Of a stretch of DNA of 64,000 nt, positions 40,905 to 55,068 are shown piece by piece (position 1 is the stretch's first letter; each line of letters starts with the position of its first letter). The translations under genes and the position numbers were made by a program. Origin of the DNA: Leptasterias polaris (lineage: Eukaryota; Echinodermata; Asteroidea; Forcipulatida; Asteriidae). The notes under the pieces were generated by a model. It saw only the letters and a program-made list of their open reading frames with translations, did no database searches and was not told the DNA's origin. The stretch covers positions 4,340,001 through 4,404,000 of the forward strand of contig JAZGTN010000097.1 in the NCBI GenBank assembly GCA_037783415.1, in the 5' to 3' direction.

Positions 40905-42469
40905 AACACCCATGGAACAGTCAAAATTCTCTCTCCAAGTGGTCCGACTGGTTTGCTCGGTGTTCAAAATTTTCTCTACTTAATTTCGAATATGAACTAG
41001 GGATGAAGCTGAAGGACTAGTGAATGACTAGCTGACTGGTTCAGCTGAAAAAGTTAACATGCAAGGGCAAATCCTGACATGTACATTACGTAATCTTCCA
41101 GAGAAACTGTTTTCAACAAAATGACAGACTGCACACTGCAAGAAAATTGACTGCAAGAAAATTCTTTTTATAATTCATCAAGTAAAGACTGTATTGATGG
41201 TCTGGGATCCTAGAATGTTCTTTGGAAACTCAACCCACATGTGTACAAATGTGTGTCCTTGGAACTAGGGGATTGTGCTATCCAAATTGGAGCAAAGATT
41301 TGAAAACTTTGCTTTTATATTGTCCCGCACAAACTGTTATTATTGCACATTTTTAAAGATGCGTACACTTGGTCTGATCAGTAACCCAGGATTTAATGAG
41401 TTCACTGTATTGGACCATATTGTTACTGAATCACAGGATGTCTACACCTTTAGAGAACATTGGCTGGCTAACCAGTAACCATTATTATTAAAGGGCCCCT
41501 CCATCTTACTATCGCAAAAGGAATACATGTACACCCCCCACCAAAGCCTGCCTGTCTTCGCAAGGTCATCCTCCCCCAACAATACCCAAAGAAAGTTTGT
41601 TTACTTGCTTCACATGGCTTGCTCTCAAGCAAATCTCAAGTTGTTTTCCTTGGACCCAAAAAGACTTCCAAGTGGGGTGGCTTAAGCCTTGCCATTGTCC
41701 AGCACCTCAATTTACCGATGTATGTGTTGAGGAATGACTGTGTGAATTTATCTCAAGCAGTAGATCTGTAGTTTCCTACCCTGATTGGCCTCTTCATTGT
41801 TGGTAGGCCCTCCTTGGAACCTCAGCTGATGAAACTAATGAGGGCCAAGTTGTATGCATGTCACATCAGGACATAGAGAAAGGGACAGAGACATGTCATT
41901 ATTCATCAGCTTGAGTAAGGACAAACACCAAGGATTGGTGCATATAGAACTGTGCAGTTTGTCATTTGCTGAAACTTTATTAGAATGGATGTCAGATAAA
42001 TGTGGTTTTCGTTGGCGTGTGAGACATTTTGCAAGTCTAGCCATCAGAGTAGACTGCTCTTCTCAATTCACCTCCATGGTTAGGCTGTGTCCAAATTAGC
42101 AGCCACACCTATGGCTACGGCTTTGACTGGATCGCTGCGTCATGCATGGATGGGTAGGACATCCTTAGCAACACCTGTAGCCGTAGCCGTAGCTGTAGCT
42201 GCCAATTCAAATACATGGCCTTATGGTATCAATATGAGGCCTGTGTTTATTCTGAAAGCACATTATTTTACAGATGTGCAGTGGAGGATTCCTTCCATTT
42301 GCCTATGTAACTATTGGTGCTGTTTTTATGCCAGATCCACTTCAATTTGCAATGAATGAAATAATCTCTTAAATGATTAATATCATTTTTTAATGTATAG
42401 AAATATAATCTGGATGCAATTATGATACAAGTTTATGGTCTATAGTCCAGTGTTTGTTTGCACATCTAT

Positions 42470-42600
42470 TGGAATTCTTGTCTTTGTTCAGTAGACTTTT
42501 TAGTCAACTTGTTCCAGGCATGTATGTACATATCTTGTGTCTTTGTTCAGTATACTTTTTAGTCAACTTGTTCCAGGCATACATATCTTGTTTATCTTTT
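42470..42600. repeat. Two-copy tandem duplication, about 60 bp
   Basis: TCTTTGTTCAGTAGACTTTT then TAGTCAACTTGTTCCAGGCAT is repeated once with one base change (GTATACTTTT) and a shorter spacer (GTATGTACATATCTTG against ACATATCTTG). Confidence 0.9.
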
Positions 42601-43377
42601 ATCTTTGATTTATTAAGAGACTAAAGTGGATCGTCAGTGACAATTTCTTTGATTGAAGTATTTACACTGTTGTACGAATGACAACTCTTTTGGAAAATAA
42701 TAACAACATTTCTTACCAACAAAATTCTTTACGCTTTACAATATAAACTTATAACACTTGCAATTCCTAACAACAGAGAAGGGGAACTGTGTCTGTAGTC
42801 CTGAATTCCGTTTTTACGTTGAATTACCCAACAGCAATAGATGTTTTCTGTAGGTTCACCTTCGATTCACACCATCCCGAGCTACCTCCCCATGCCCCAT
42901 TGGAAGAGGACAGGACACTACCTGTTGGCACTCCAGTAACAATTATCTTCTCTTTGTCATCCCTTGATCTCACTCTAGTTCCCCCCATTGTAGGATTACC
43001 ACTCTAATTTTGGCTCCCCCAAATGCTGATCATGCTTGAGCTATTTTGTCCTTATGGGTGAATGATTTCCCTGTTGTCGCCACCTCTTAAAAAAAACATT
43101 TTCTTTACTTCAATCCCAGGCCGTGTGTTGTTTACAGCTTGGAGAAGCCTACAAAGCCCAGACTTGCTGTTGGATACAATTGTTGTCTTTATTGGCTTGT
43201 TGAGAAGCATAATGAAAGCAAAGAAAAGTTCAAACTTCTTCTGGACTTTCACTTTGTTAATTTCAAATCAACCATTCAAACAGGCACAGGTACAATAGTA
43301 GACTGAGTGTGAACTATGTACATTATAACTGTGCATATCCTAAAATGCACGCTGCATTCGTTACTAATGCTACTCGG

Positions 43378-43590
43378 GAGGTTGGATTGGCAAAGTGGTA
43401 TCTTTCCTCGCCTTCCACCTCTGGAACCCCGGTTCGCCGGTTCGAATCCCACCAGGGGGAACTATGTGAATTTGGGTTTTTGTCCCTACCTGATTCTGTG
43501 GGTTTTCCCTGGAATATTCCTCTGGGGTTTTCCTCCCATATTTAAAACTGAAGTTTTCTTCTTTGTCTTCTCTCCATGGGGTTCATGGCC
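43378..43590 (+). mobile_element. tRNA-headed SINE, second family, copy 1
   Basis: The head has TTGGCAAAGTGGTATC (A-box-like) and CCGGTTCGAATCCCACC (B-box-like). The body reads GTCCCTACCTGATTCTGTGG, GGGTTTTCCTCCCATATTTA and ACTGAAGTTTTCTTCTTTG. The same order occurs at 45095-45310. Confidence 0.75.
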
Positions 43591-45094
43591 AGTATAGTTA
43601 TTAAGTATGGTTTTCTGATAGTCAATGGCTTCACAATTCTAGAATCAATAAAGGAAAGTGTTGGATTGATCAAGGACTGCATATTTTCTTTAAAAAGTAT
43701 TGTATTGTTCATCGGGTGTTTACTTTTTCTATTTCTTAAATTCACTCTGCTATTTTCTCATGTGTGCCTTTAAACTGTTTGAAGAACAATTTAAAACAAC
43801 ACATTAAAACCTGCTAGACCATTGCACCACCAACCCTTACAACCACGCTGTTTATTTTGGGGACAACATTAATCTGAGCAAACCCAGCTCTCTCGTGTGC
43901 ACAACATGAGAACTTCCAAATACGGTACTCTAACATTGCAAGACCCAGAAAGACAGAGAGACCTACGTGGAGGCATGCACCGGCACACGCACCGTGGAGC
44001 AACTATCCCGGTGACATACAACGGATCACCTTTCGGGGAGAACTATTGATGAAATCGTGTCATTGCATTATAAAATATGAATGTGGGTCAAAAAGAATAC
44101 AGCAGTTAAGCCATAAAGAAAAAGTTTTTTCACAGTGGCATAATTTATATGTTTTATCGCTAGGTTGTGTTCTAGATTATTTATGTACACTGTCTTTATT
44201 TGTGTACTACACTTGGTAAGACCATAGAGATAAGACATCCTTTTTCTATGGTAAGATTGTGCTTTTCTCATTTCAGCAAAGTCCGCCAAAATAAAATGGC
44301 GTTCCACTTGGCTTTATCTCCCATATAGTAGTGACTTTGGTGTTAACTTTTAATTAATGAATTGCTTAATCATGTGAGGAATTGTTGATAAAAACAAGGT
44401 CACCAACTGCTCCTCCGCACCCAAATAAACATATGCATAAAATATTATTCATGTATCCATAATGTGCAGTTGTTTATTAATCATCGTAATGCGTGTGGTG
44501 GTTTAGTTTCGATTTTGAGACCATAATGCAAGTGGAATACTCCAAAAGGAATAAAGCATATCCACAAGTTGTTTTTTCACCTCAGGAATTATCATAAGCA
44601 GTGAGGATCTGCACTGCCCCATTAAGTGCATTGTTCTCCTATAAACCAGAACAGGTACACAGGGTACATACTGTTTAATGTACACAATGCAGCTCAGCAT
44701 CAACATCCCAATTTTGAAAGTCAACCAGCATATAGACAGATTAGGCTTATTATGCAACAATTTCAGCAGAACTGGTTCCCCAGACAAACAAATCCAGGGC
44801 CAGGTTTTACCTCTATAATACGAATCCCAAACATAACTGAGCCTTTTGTATTGTTGAATTAAAACCACACTGAATTGCCACAAAGAAAGTGTCTTTCTCC
44901 TCTTGGGGCGTTTTTGTCCCCCCTCCAGTGTGTGGTTTTGCTGGCCACTAGAATAACTGGAATCGGGAAAAATTATTACATTTTTGTTTTTGATCCAATA
45001 AATAATATACAATTTCCTCATAATATGAAATTCTGATCCTGTGGGGTTTCCAAACGGAAATGTGTCACAGAACAGAGCTGTCAGAGATTTTCCA

Positions 45095-45310
45095 TTCTGG
45101 GGTTGATAGATCAAGGCATGATGTTGGCTCAGTGGTTTCTTTTCCTACATTTCATCTCTGTGGACCCTGTTTCGAATCCCACCTCAGACCCGGATTCGTG
45201 CATATGGATTGTGTTTTCAGTCCCTACCTGATTGCATGTGTTTTCCCCATTTTGTAGTTTTCCTTCCACACCTAAGACTGAACATTTCTTCTTTGTTTCA
45301 TATTTACCAC
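45095..45310 (+). mobile_element. tRNA-headed SINE, second family, copy 2
   Basis: It has GTTGGCTCAGTGGTTTC, TGTTTCGAATCCCACC, GTCCCTACCTGATTGCATG and AAGACTGAACATTTCTTCTT in the same order as 43378-43590. Confidence 0.7.
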
Positions 45311-45629
45311 CTTGTTATTGGCACTTACACTGTTGGATGTGTAATGAAATAAATGTAATGAAGTAAATAAATATCAATTAGCGTGTTATACAAAATTTGT
45401 ACATGAACATGCATGTACCCTTCAATTTTAAATACAGCTGTGTTTTGTGCGGCTTTACTGGGGCTTGTCAGGAAATTGAATGTACATTCAGGGGCGTGGC
45501 AAGGTCTGGGATGTTGTATGGATGCTGATTGCCAAGCGACGTAACCTTTCAGGGAGTGTATGGAAACCAATTAGCAGACTTGCTCACTGTCAATGTTCCC
45601 CTTGCTATTCCAAAGCAAAACATGTCTAG

Positions 45630-46815
45630 TACTGAAAGAAAGACTAACGTGTTGGACTGAAAGAAAGACTAACAAAAAAAGACTAACATATAGGACTGAA
45701 AGAAAGACTAATGTTTAGGACTGAAAGAAAGACTAAAGTCTTGGACTGAAAGAAAGACTAACGTCTTGGACTGAAAGAAAGACTAACGTCTTGGACTGAA
45801 AGAAAGACTAACGTCTTGGACTGAAAGAAAGACTAAAGTCTTGGACTGAAAGAAAGACTAACGTCTTGGACTGAAAGAAAGACTAAAGTCTTGGACTGAA
45901 AGAAAGACTAACGTTTAGGACTGAAAGAAAGACTATATAAAGTCTTGGACTGAAAGAAAGACCAATGTCTTGGACTGAAAGAAAGACTAACGTTTAGGAC
46001 TGAAAGAAAGACTAAAGTCTTGGACTGAAAGAAAGACTAAAGTCTTGGACTGAAAGAAAGACTAACGTTTTGGACTGAAAGAAAGACTAACGTTTAAAAC
46101 TGAAAGAAAGAAAGACTAACGTTTAGGACTGAAAGAAAGACTAAAGTTTAGGACTGAAAGAAAGACTAAAGTCTTGGACTGAAAGAAAGACTAAAGTCTT
46201 GGACTGAAAGAAAGACTAACGTTTTGGACTGAAAGAAAGACTAAAGTTTTGGACTGAAAGAAAGACTAACGTTTTGGACTGAAAGAAAGACTAACGTTTT
46301 GGACTGAAAGAAAGACTAACGTTTTGGACTGAAAGAAAGACTAACGTTTTGGAATGAAAGAAAGACTAATGTTTAGGACTGAAAGAAAGACTAAAGTTTA
46401 GGACTGAAAGAAAGACTAACGTCTTGGACTGAAAGAAAGACTAACGTCTTGGACTGAAAGAAAGACTAACGTCTTGGACTGAAAGAAAGACTAACGTTTA
46501 GGACTGAAAGAAAGACTAACGTTTTGGACTGAAAGAAAGACTAACGTTTAGGACTGAAAGAAAGACTAACGTTTAGGACTGAAAGAAAGACTAAAGTTTA
46601 GGACTGAAAGAAAGACTAACGTCTTGGACTGAAAGAAAGACTAACGTCTTGGACTGAAAGAAAGACTAACGTTTAAGACTGAAAGAAAGACTAAAGTTTA
46701 GGACTGAAAGAAAGACTAACGTTTTGGACTGAAAGAAAGACTAACGTTTAGGACTGAAAGAAAGACTAACGCCTTGGACAGAAAGAAAGACCAGTTTCTT
46801 GGACTGAAAGACCAG
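45630..46815. repeat. 25-bp polypurine minisatellite, about 47 copies
   Basis: The unit is GGACTGAAAGAAAGACTAAC plus GTCTT. The last seven positions vary among a few types (ACGTCTT, AAGTCTT, ACGTTTA, AAGTTTA, ACGTTTT). Runs of types repeat, such as CTT-CTT-CTT-TTA and TTA then AAGTTTA then CTT-CTT, so longer blocks were duplicated. One strand is mostly A and G. Confidence 0.97.
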
Positions 46816-49800
46816 TGTATTTGACGAGCAATCCAACTACTTTAAAAATTATGTCAAAGCAGCAAACATTCTTGCAACTTGGAGTTTGAGTTGCTTAAAA
46901 ATGAAAAAAGAAAAAACAATGAAGTTGAGACGATAAAATAAACAAATTGTAGTCTGCTCTAGTTCGATTCTACTTTACTTGCTGACTGGGGCTCAATACG
47001 GAAACTGAACAAAATATTTGCATCATAACCCGCACCTTGGTTGCTATGCTCATGTGTACATTTACTATGAACAATGTGCATGTACATGTGTACATGTGTA
47101 ATCTATCTTTGTATAAAGTTGAAGGACTTGAATGTAACCATCCCCAAAAATATGGCATCCTGAAATACTTTGCATTTGTTTTATTTGAGCAAAATGTGTA
47201 TAAATCTGATCATGGTCTGATCTTATTTCTTAACATTTAACAGTACAAAAAAAATATAAGAACATAAAATAAAATATAAAATAACTTAAAAACCACTCTT
47301 AACAGTTGAATGTCATCTATTTTAGAAGATTGTGTTGGAACCCTTCCAAAAAACCAACAAATCTTTTTAACATTCAAGATATTCCTAGCAGCCGTCTATT
47401 CCCATATGGCTGCTCAGTGTTGAAGATTACGAAGGAAGGAAATCACTGTAATAAAATGGGAAATTAACAATTGGCCATAAGTGCAGCTTCATCTTGGTAG
47501 GACTGTTCTACGGCTCTTTACACTGTGTGACATTCCATCTCGTTTGGCGCTATTTATGAGAGATGATGATGTTAATGATGATGGGTGGTTTCAGTGATGA
47601 ATCTTGACTCCTGATATCAGAGATTTGGTCATAGTTGCTCATTGGTTTTTTTCCAGCAATCTTGTGATGGTTAGAGGAGGGGTCGATGCATCGACATCTG
47701 GTTGGAGAACGGATCGCGCACAGAATCGTGTACAGCGATGATCTATGAATTGAGTTCGTGTAAAATGATTGCTGCACAAATGTATTGAGGATGGCAATCA
47801 AATTCAAAGAGAAAGATGCAAATAAATTTAAAAGAAAATTCTAAATTGTTTCAAGAAAGTTCAAGAAAGCCATTTCAATGACACCCTTATACCTGTATTG
47901 CGAAAGAGTATTGTTTACATGTAATAACCTTCAACTTTTTTACAAATGATTTTAGAAAATGCCTTGATTCACCGAGGATATTTGCCAAGAGGATGTGTAA
48001 TTCATAAGTCTCCATACATTGCGAGATGGCTCAATGAAGGAAGCCAGAAGGGTTATACTTGAGGAATGTATATCTTGTGGGTGTGGTTCATTTTGTGGTC
48101 AGTGGTTGAGCAATGTTCAAGGACCACAGTATTATCAGCCAAAAAAAGACTAGTCATACATACAATGAACAAGTAAGAGCTTGGTTAAGACTGCTAGTTT
48201 TAATACAATCCTCTATTCGAGGATTGGATAAGCAGGCTTTTGAGTCATAGTGTAGTAGTATCCTGGCCGTCTTAGAATGGATTGTTGTCCCTTCCTCTTC
48301 CTTCCTCCACATCCCCTACCTGTCCTGTACCCTTTTGTCTAATCCCACTCCTCTAGTTACCCTGTATTTAAGTTACCTTTTTTTAAAGTCTTATTATCCT
48401 TTGTTCTACTTGTATGTATTTGTTTTTGACACTGGCCGAATAAATAATAATAATAATAATAATAACATTTCCCTTGGAATTCATTTCATCAACAGCAAAA
48501 ATGAGAGTTTGTGGCAACAAAGGTAACCAAACTTAAACTCATTTTCAAAAACGTTGTTTTTCTTTTATTCTTGTGGCATACCTATTCTGTACAAGAGGAA
48601 AAAAGTGTTATAAGGTAAGGGAATATGGACATGATAGCGTGTAGAGTAGACATACCTTGTAGTGCAAGGACCTGACTGAGAATAAAAGCCACTGTGCAGG
48701 TGCTTCTTTTGAAGGGGCTTTTGAGATTAGGGTAAAACATGTACATGAACAATAACATCGCAGACAGCCAACCAGCCAGCCATCTATACATTTGTGAGAG
48801 CACTTTTGTTGTTTTGCACAAGTTTTGAAGACACAAACAAGTCCATTATTGGCCACATTGTCTACTTTTTCCCCCCTTTTCCCACTCTGGTTTTCAGTCC
48901 TTGTAAATAAATAAAGCAGTGTGAATTACAGAATTCCTGCGTAATAAGTCTTTGACAATGAAAGCAAAACTTGTTGGTATGCTTGGAATGTGCTAGACAA
49001 TAGGTATGGGGTATGCCTTGACACAATTTTCAACATCCTGTAATCTATCAAATAACTTCCTATCCTTCCCCACTAACTGTAAAACCAATCAGAACACTGT
49101 TGACCTACAATTTGGGTGAAGTGGACGCACCCACTGCCATGTCTACTGATTTGTGCTTCTAAATCACTGATTTAAAAAGTATTCTGTCCAAATCGGGACC
49201 CTGACCCAAGATGACAAATGTTAAGAGCACAAAGGCAGAGGCAAATTTTACGGATGATTAGGTCTTTGCACCCAAATCAAAGGCTGGTCGTTTCTCGTTA
49301 CTCGCAAGTCTGTTTAGAGATTTCTGTTCTGTTCGGTGTGTGTGTGCACTAGTTCACTGAATAGCTTCATGCCCTTGCAGTTGCAGTCAGCTGTTAAGAG
49401 AGATCGGTCTTCTGAATTGATGACGTTGGACAAGAACCCTGTACTCCGTGTCCATCCAAGGAACCCTACATGCTATCCAGTGTGAGTTCTTGTCAGTGAT
49501 AATGTTTTGGATTCCTGTGAAGTCAAAGAATTGATGTTGGAAGATTCTGAAGCAATACATGTTTTACCTATGTGGCTGTTACATTTGACCAATGATTATC
49601 AAGTGTGGAAATGAAGGTTCCTGTATGTCTGGTGTGGTCCATGGTGCAGACATGTACACTGAATGCTGTCATTGTATGCAGCAACTAGAGTGAGGTGCTG
49701 AGCGGAGGAGTTGTCCCTGTTTGTTATTGCTGTGAGTACAGTCTTCTCTGTAATATAATTAATGAATTAATAATTCCATGGCTAGGTAATAATTAACCAT

Positions 49801-51280
49801 TTACTCACATGGGTAGGTTATAAATAACTTCAGTATACATTGTGTTCTGACATGTCCGCACTGTTTCTGATGTTCACATGGATACATGGATCATTGGTGT
49901 GCGAGTCGGACATGCATCTTGTGTAAAGTGGGCAATAATTCAACAACAGTTTCCTAAAGATGTCACAACACTGCATCTACTGTATTACAATGTTTTCAAA
50001 ATTCTGCAATTATTTCACTCAGCACTGATAGGTTTATTTAAGCCTAAGTGTAGCTAGTATCAATAAGGACTGTCAAATGTGCCTTGACTTGGCTAAAAAG
50101 TGACCGTATCAGTGGAGGTACTTGATGGAATGGTGAGTGAGGCTAATTTACAGAGGTCAGTCTGGCCTAAAATCTTGTGCCCATGTTCTCACGCTGTTTT
50201 GATATTATAAAAGGGGGGTAAGCAGCATGACTTAATTGACCCTTGGGACATTTTTATAATCTTTAAAAAAAGTGACATCCATGACCCTTGTATCAGCCAA
50301 CCACCAGGGTGAACCAAGGTGAACAAAGCCATCCTCCCTGAAAAGGGTGACTTTCTTGGTTCATTAATTTGTCCTGTGGTTTTTCTGCTGTGGGTGAATT
50401 ATTAAGATGAGGCGTACACGCTCATTTAAGATTTCCCTTCAAGGCATGGTTTATCCACGGACCGTCCTGCCTCACACAGTTCAAGACACAGTTCAAGTGC
50501 TGCCAATTATTGCACGGTCTATTTGCTGCCCCATGTAATGGAAAAACGCTTATTTTTATGAGTGCTAACGACTAGGACCAGAACCTTGGGTGAACTCACA
50601 GCGTACTGGTGGCCCGCAGCAGATTGGAATTGGTTTTAACTGCAGTTTGTGTTTCAGTCATGATGCATTGTGCTTAGGTGTTGGGTCGACCGTCAAAAAA
50701 AGAGATTTTTATTCAGTCTTGCTGATCTGTTTCAAATTGTGCTTCCTATGCCTTTTTGCAGGTAATTGTGCTTTTTATTCTTATTTTGTAGGATCAGGTT
50801 TTGTTGATAAAAAATGAATAACTGGATTTTCCTTCAGTTAGAATACAGTGAAATTTGTTTGACCATGGGAGTATTGAAAGCATACCCATACGGAAGGAAA
50901 ACATGTTTTTCTTATCAGTGGTCACCAAGGACCCCAACACAACCATTTGTAAAAGACCAACATTAATAGTGTCAGTAATCAAGAGGTGGTTGGACTGTGA
51001 AAGTATAAACCTAATTTGTAAACGGCAAAAGAAATATTTGTTACGAGGAAAGGGTTTGTATTTGTTTAAATTGCAGTTTAAAACCAGGGTCGGTTGCACG
51101 TGGTTGTCTCATCAAGGCTGGAATATAACACAAGGAAAAAAACTGAAAGGTTGTAATAGCCGTAATTAATTGTGGCAGCAGTTAATTTATAATTTTAAAT
51201 CTGAATTCTTGACAAAGATGTTGACACCATTCATGTCATTGACACACAGGAAAATAACCCTCATAAAAAGATGTTTTCGT
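46816..51280. other. Gene-poor stretch
   Basis: No exon is firmly supported. An ATAATA microsatellite lies at about 48445-48465. A segment at 49383-49490 is open (LQSAVKRDRSSELMTLDKNP) between CCCTTGCAG and a GTGAGT. It is the best isolated coding candidate here, but has no partner exon. Confidence 0.4.
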
Positions 51281-51281
51281 A

Positions 51282-51630
51282 GCGTGTCGTGGCCGAGCAG
51301 ATAAGAGCACCGGATCCAAGCTCTGGTGTTTCTGATCAGCAGAGTGTGGGTTCAAGTCCCGGTCGTGACACTTGTGTCCTTGAGCAAGACACTTAACTAT
51401 AATTGCTTCTCATCACCCAGGAGTAAATGGGTACCTGTGAGGGCAGAGATGGTTCTTGTGATTGATTTAGCTTGATGCGCTACATATTTGGCAGCACAGG
51501 CTGTATACTCCCCAGGGAGCTGAGATGGTTAAAGGAATGACACAAAAATGGCCCAGTGACCAGGGGTAATAATGTTGAAGCGCCATGAGCGTCACTGAGT
51601 GACGGACCTGAGCGCTATATAAGAAGCCAC

Positions 51631-51686
<56 letters not shown>

Positions 51687-51690
51687 GTGC
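51282..51690 (+). mobile_element. tRNA-headed SINE with (ATT)n tail
   Basis: The head has TGGCCGAGCAGATAAGAGC and GGGTTCAAGTCCCGG. The body has CTTGAGCAAGACACTTAACT, GGGAGCTGAGATGG, GTCACTGAGTGACGG and GCGCTATATAAGAAGCCACT, followed by about 18 ATT units. It is the same family as 8688-8990 but with a full tail. Confidence 0.88.
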
Positions 51691-51754
51691 TGTTCTCATG
51701 AACAGAACCTTGAGTTGAAATGGAATTAATGTACTGGTACACTTTTGCACCAAG

Positions 51755-51925
51755 GAGTAAACAATTGTTTCGTTCCTTTTCGTCTTTGGTTCAAGGCGGA
51801 ACTCAGACCCCATGCAACATTTTTCTTGTGGTTTTAATTGTTTTGTAAACAATTGTTTTGTTCCTTTTTGTCTTTGGTTCAAGGCGGAACTCAGACCCCT
51901 TGCAGAATTTTTCTTGTGGTTTTAT
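51755..51925. repeat. Two-copy tandem duplication, about 85 bp
   Basis: AAACAATTGTTTCGTTCCTT then GTCTTTGGTTCAAGGCGGAAC and TCAGACCCC...TTTTTCTTGTGGTTTTA occurs twice in tandem with few changes. The two copies are over 90 percent alike by eye. Confidence 0.9.
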
Positions 51926-54900
51926 AGCGAGATGTTTTTTCTTCGGTTCAATTCATTGGCACCAAACTGAGGCATGAATGAAAAATAGTCAGGTGCCTTT
52001 TTGGTAAAATGTGAATTGTATTCATGCTTGTAATGTAAGCATTCTTTTTACGTACATGTACAGGGAACTTGACCAAAATGGTGGAAGCTTTATATGACTG
52101 AGGCCTTTTTTCCAAACCCCAGCTTTGGCTTGGGCTCTGGCTCAATCCGTCTGCCTGGACCAAAAGCAAATAGTTTTTACCAACAAACAGAGCCTAGACG
52201 AGACCCCATCAAGCTGTAGTTTCAAAAAGGGTCCTTCATCATGTACATATGTAGGTATACTGTACTTACGACAGGTCAGCTTTCATTTAATTTATTGTGG
52301 CATGCAGTGTTTTTAAAATTTGTTAAATGTGACAGAAGCATGTGTGTAGTACACTACATTGTGTACTTCAGTCATTCTAAGATCATCTACCCTGTATGTA
52401 CATGTATACTATGTTTGTAGGCCCCTACAATGTACTGTAAAAATGAATTATTCAATTTTACACGGTTCATTCTTTTGTATGAATGATGAAGTTACATCAT
52501 AGCTGTGGTATTGGTAATCCCTTACTCAAAGGCCATTAATTAGTCATACATTGTACATGTACAGTACATACATGTACATATATGTAAACCAAATAATTAT
52601 TGATTGCAGACACTCTGCATAATTGTGTGCAGCTCAGTGATATTCATGGGCGATCTGTGATGCTCCTGTGTGCTTCAGTAAAAAAAAAGAGCTATGATTT
52701 TGAAGCAGGTGCAACCATTACTCAGTAGATGAACAGGTTGAGTGTTTCGTAGTACATCATGTACTGATCTCACACTGAGTGGGCCTGCCAGTGCCAGTAG
52801 GATTCTGAGGATGATAATTACGTCAGCATAAAGGTATGGCAGATATGACAATACACTTTTATTAAACTGTGCTCGTGGTGTAGTCCACTCGCAATATGTA
52901 AGTGAAAAATATTAGTCATAATATGGAATGCCGGAAACGCATGAGTTGTATCCCAGTGTTATTGATTGTTCAGCAATGAATAAAATTGGGTTCCTAATGG
53001 TGCGAGGACAATAAATAACAGATGCAGGAGTGTCTCGTGGGTTTTGTTGTTGTTGGTGTTATATTTACACAGTTATCTGTGCAGTAAAACTGTCATTTAA
53101 GGTTTCATGCTTGAATGCGTTTCAAAAATTCCAATTAGTAAATCTGGTCACATTAGCAGTGGATTAAAGTAACTTATTTTGGTGTTTTATGTAACATACT
53201 TAAAGCTATAATCTTACAATTTACATACATGTACACACATTTTTCTGATGAAATGTTTTCTGTGCAGCATTAAACATTGTGTACATTAATGATTGTCGTA
53301 AACCAACATGTTTTGTAATTCATGTACTCTGTAGTCTGTACATGTATGTTGTGTGTGGTTTTGTTATGTTTGTTGATCTTTTTTTTTTACAAATAATTAA
53401 AATAAATCAAAGTAAAAGGATAATGTGTGCACATAAAACCCTACTGATACATTCCCTGCATTGTGAAAACAACATGGACTGTTCTCAAATTAAGGCAATC
53501 TCCAATCTATTTACTTATTTACAAATTCAGTTAATCACAGAAAGAAGTTTACCAACAAGGTGTATTTGTTGGCACTTTTCCTTGTCGAAGAAGCCCAAGA
53601 GAATCAGCAGCAAACTCTTTTCATGAACAATATTTCAGCAACCTCTTAAAATAGTCAGCTAAAAAATCAAATCTATGGAACAAAATATCATGATAAACAG
53701 TAAATACGTGTATCGTCAGACAATTACACAATGTCAGTTGAACAGTATTGTTGATTTCCATTCTCAAAGCCAGCCATATTTGTATAGGAGCTATTCATAG
53801 ACTTTGGAATCACTGGTAATGTTCCATGTTTTTCTAGCTGATCAACCTGAATTCCAATGTTGACCTTTGAAGTCAAGAGAGGGTTTTTTAATGATCGATC
53901 GATCCTTTCAGTGAGTCATGGCCAAGGAAGCCATGTGATTGGCCACCTATCATGACTGCCGTTTGTTTGTTTGTTTGTTTGAATTTTAAAAAGCTCATGT
54001 TTACCCTGACGCTGATGGTGGAGCATTACATAAATAACTGTTCTGGTCATGAGCTTAAACCCTGGGTTGACTGGAATAACAATTGGTAGCGAGGCAATGA
54101 TTTATGGCAGGGTTAATACATTGAAAGATTTGATGTATTAAGTTGACATCTCCTTGAGAATGTCCAAAAATAAGATTTTGATTGTTTTTCGGAACTCAAG
54201 AGTGAGTTTCATTCCTCATTGTACTTTTGAACTGTTTTGGAACTCATGACTTCGTCATTCCTCATTTTACTTTTTGGAACTCATGAGTTAGTGTCATTCC
54301 TGATTTTAAAACGATTGTGGTAAAATGAATCAAAGATTTTCTTTTTGATTTGTGTAGAGATGGAGAAGCAAGAATTTGGTTGGGTGATCAGACAGGAAAT
54401 GCAATTGCAATGTTCATTTGTTGTGAAATGCAATGTTATTAAAATGAAATGTACGTTGTTAATGTACCAGTGCATTCCATTCATGTTACTGTCGTGTCAT
54501 GTATGTATTGAAGTGTAATGTTCATAAGATATAATGTTGGCCTATTCACATGTGTACATGTACTCATCAAATGGGTACTTTACACTACACATGTAGGCCC
54601 TACATTGTATGTACATGTACATGGATTTATTTAAAACTGCAACAAATAATTGTTTAGGTGTTTCTTTAGAGTAAGTTGCTGTCTTACAAAAATGAATCTG
54701 CTGTCATTGACCGTGCCTGTATTGATTCCTCAGAGCTTCTTATCCCCTCATCAATAGACCCTCCTATTATAAAAATGGTTGAATCCAATGACTCATCCTT
54801 TGCCTTGTGCATAGCACACTCGCCCCGCAGGACCAAAGAATTACTCTTTGTTTCGGAGGGTATTAAGTGTTATTCCATGGGCATATTTTCCCTTTCATCT

Positions 54901-55068
54901 ACACCCTGGAAAAAATAAATCCAAAGTAAAATATTTCTGTTTATGACCCTAGGGGAGAGCAATTTACTCTGGGATTTATTTTTGTAGAGGATTATGCAAA
55001 TGTTATTAAAACTGTTATTAAAACTGGGAAGTAATTAATGAATGAGCTCGTCAGTCCTTATTAAGTTT
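51926..55068. other. Gene-poor stretch
   Basis: No exon or firm repeat is recognised. A short TTTG run lies at 53965-53985. TACATGTA-type palindromes are frequent (52430, 52555-52590, 54550-54625). Confidence 0.5.

Larger units (their letters stand above)
38843..45625. other. Gene-poor stretch with MITEs, duplications and SINEs
   Basis: No exon is supported. Listed separately are a TTAAAGGCACTG MITE, a tandem pair at 42470-42600 and SINEs at 43378 and 45095. At 42080-42215 is a possible MITE with GTGTCCAAATTAGCAGCC and an imperfect complement near GCTGCCAATTC. A TTG microsatellite lies at 39833-39852. Confidence 0.5.

Noticed and set aside
44503..45114. 203-codon - strand ORF
   Set aside because: No recognisable domain, and it overlaps SINE-like sequence at its high end. 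Kept as chance or an old unknown repeat.
3727..46815. CRISPR array
   Set aside because: The regular repeats are head-to-tail minisatellites without unique spacers, in an intron-bearing animal genome.
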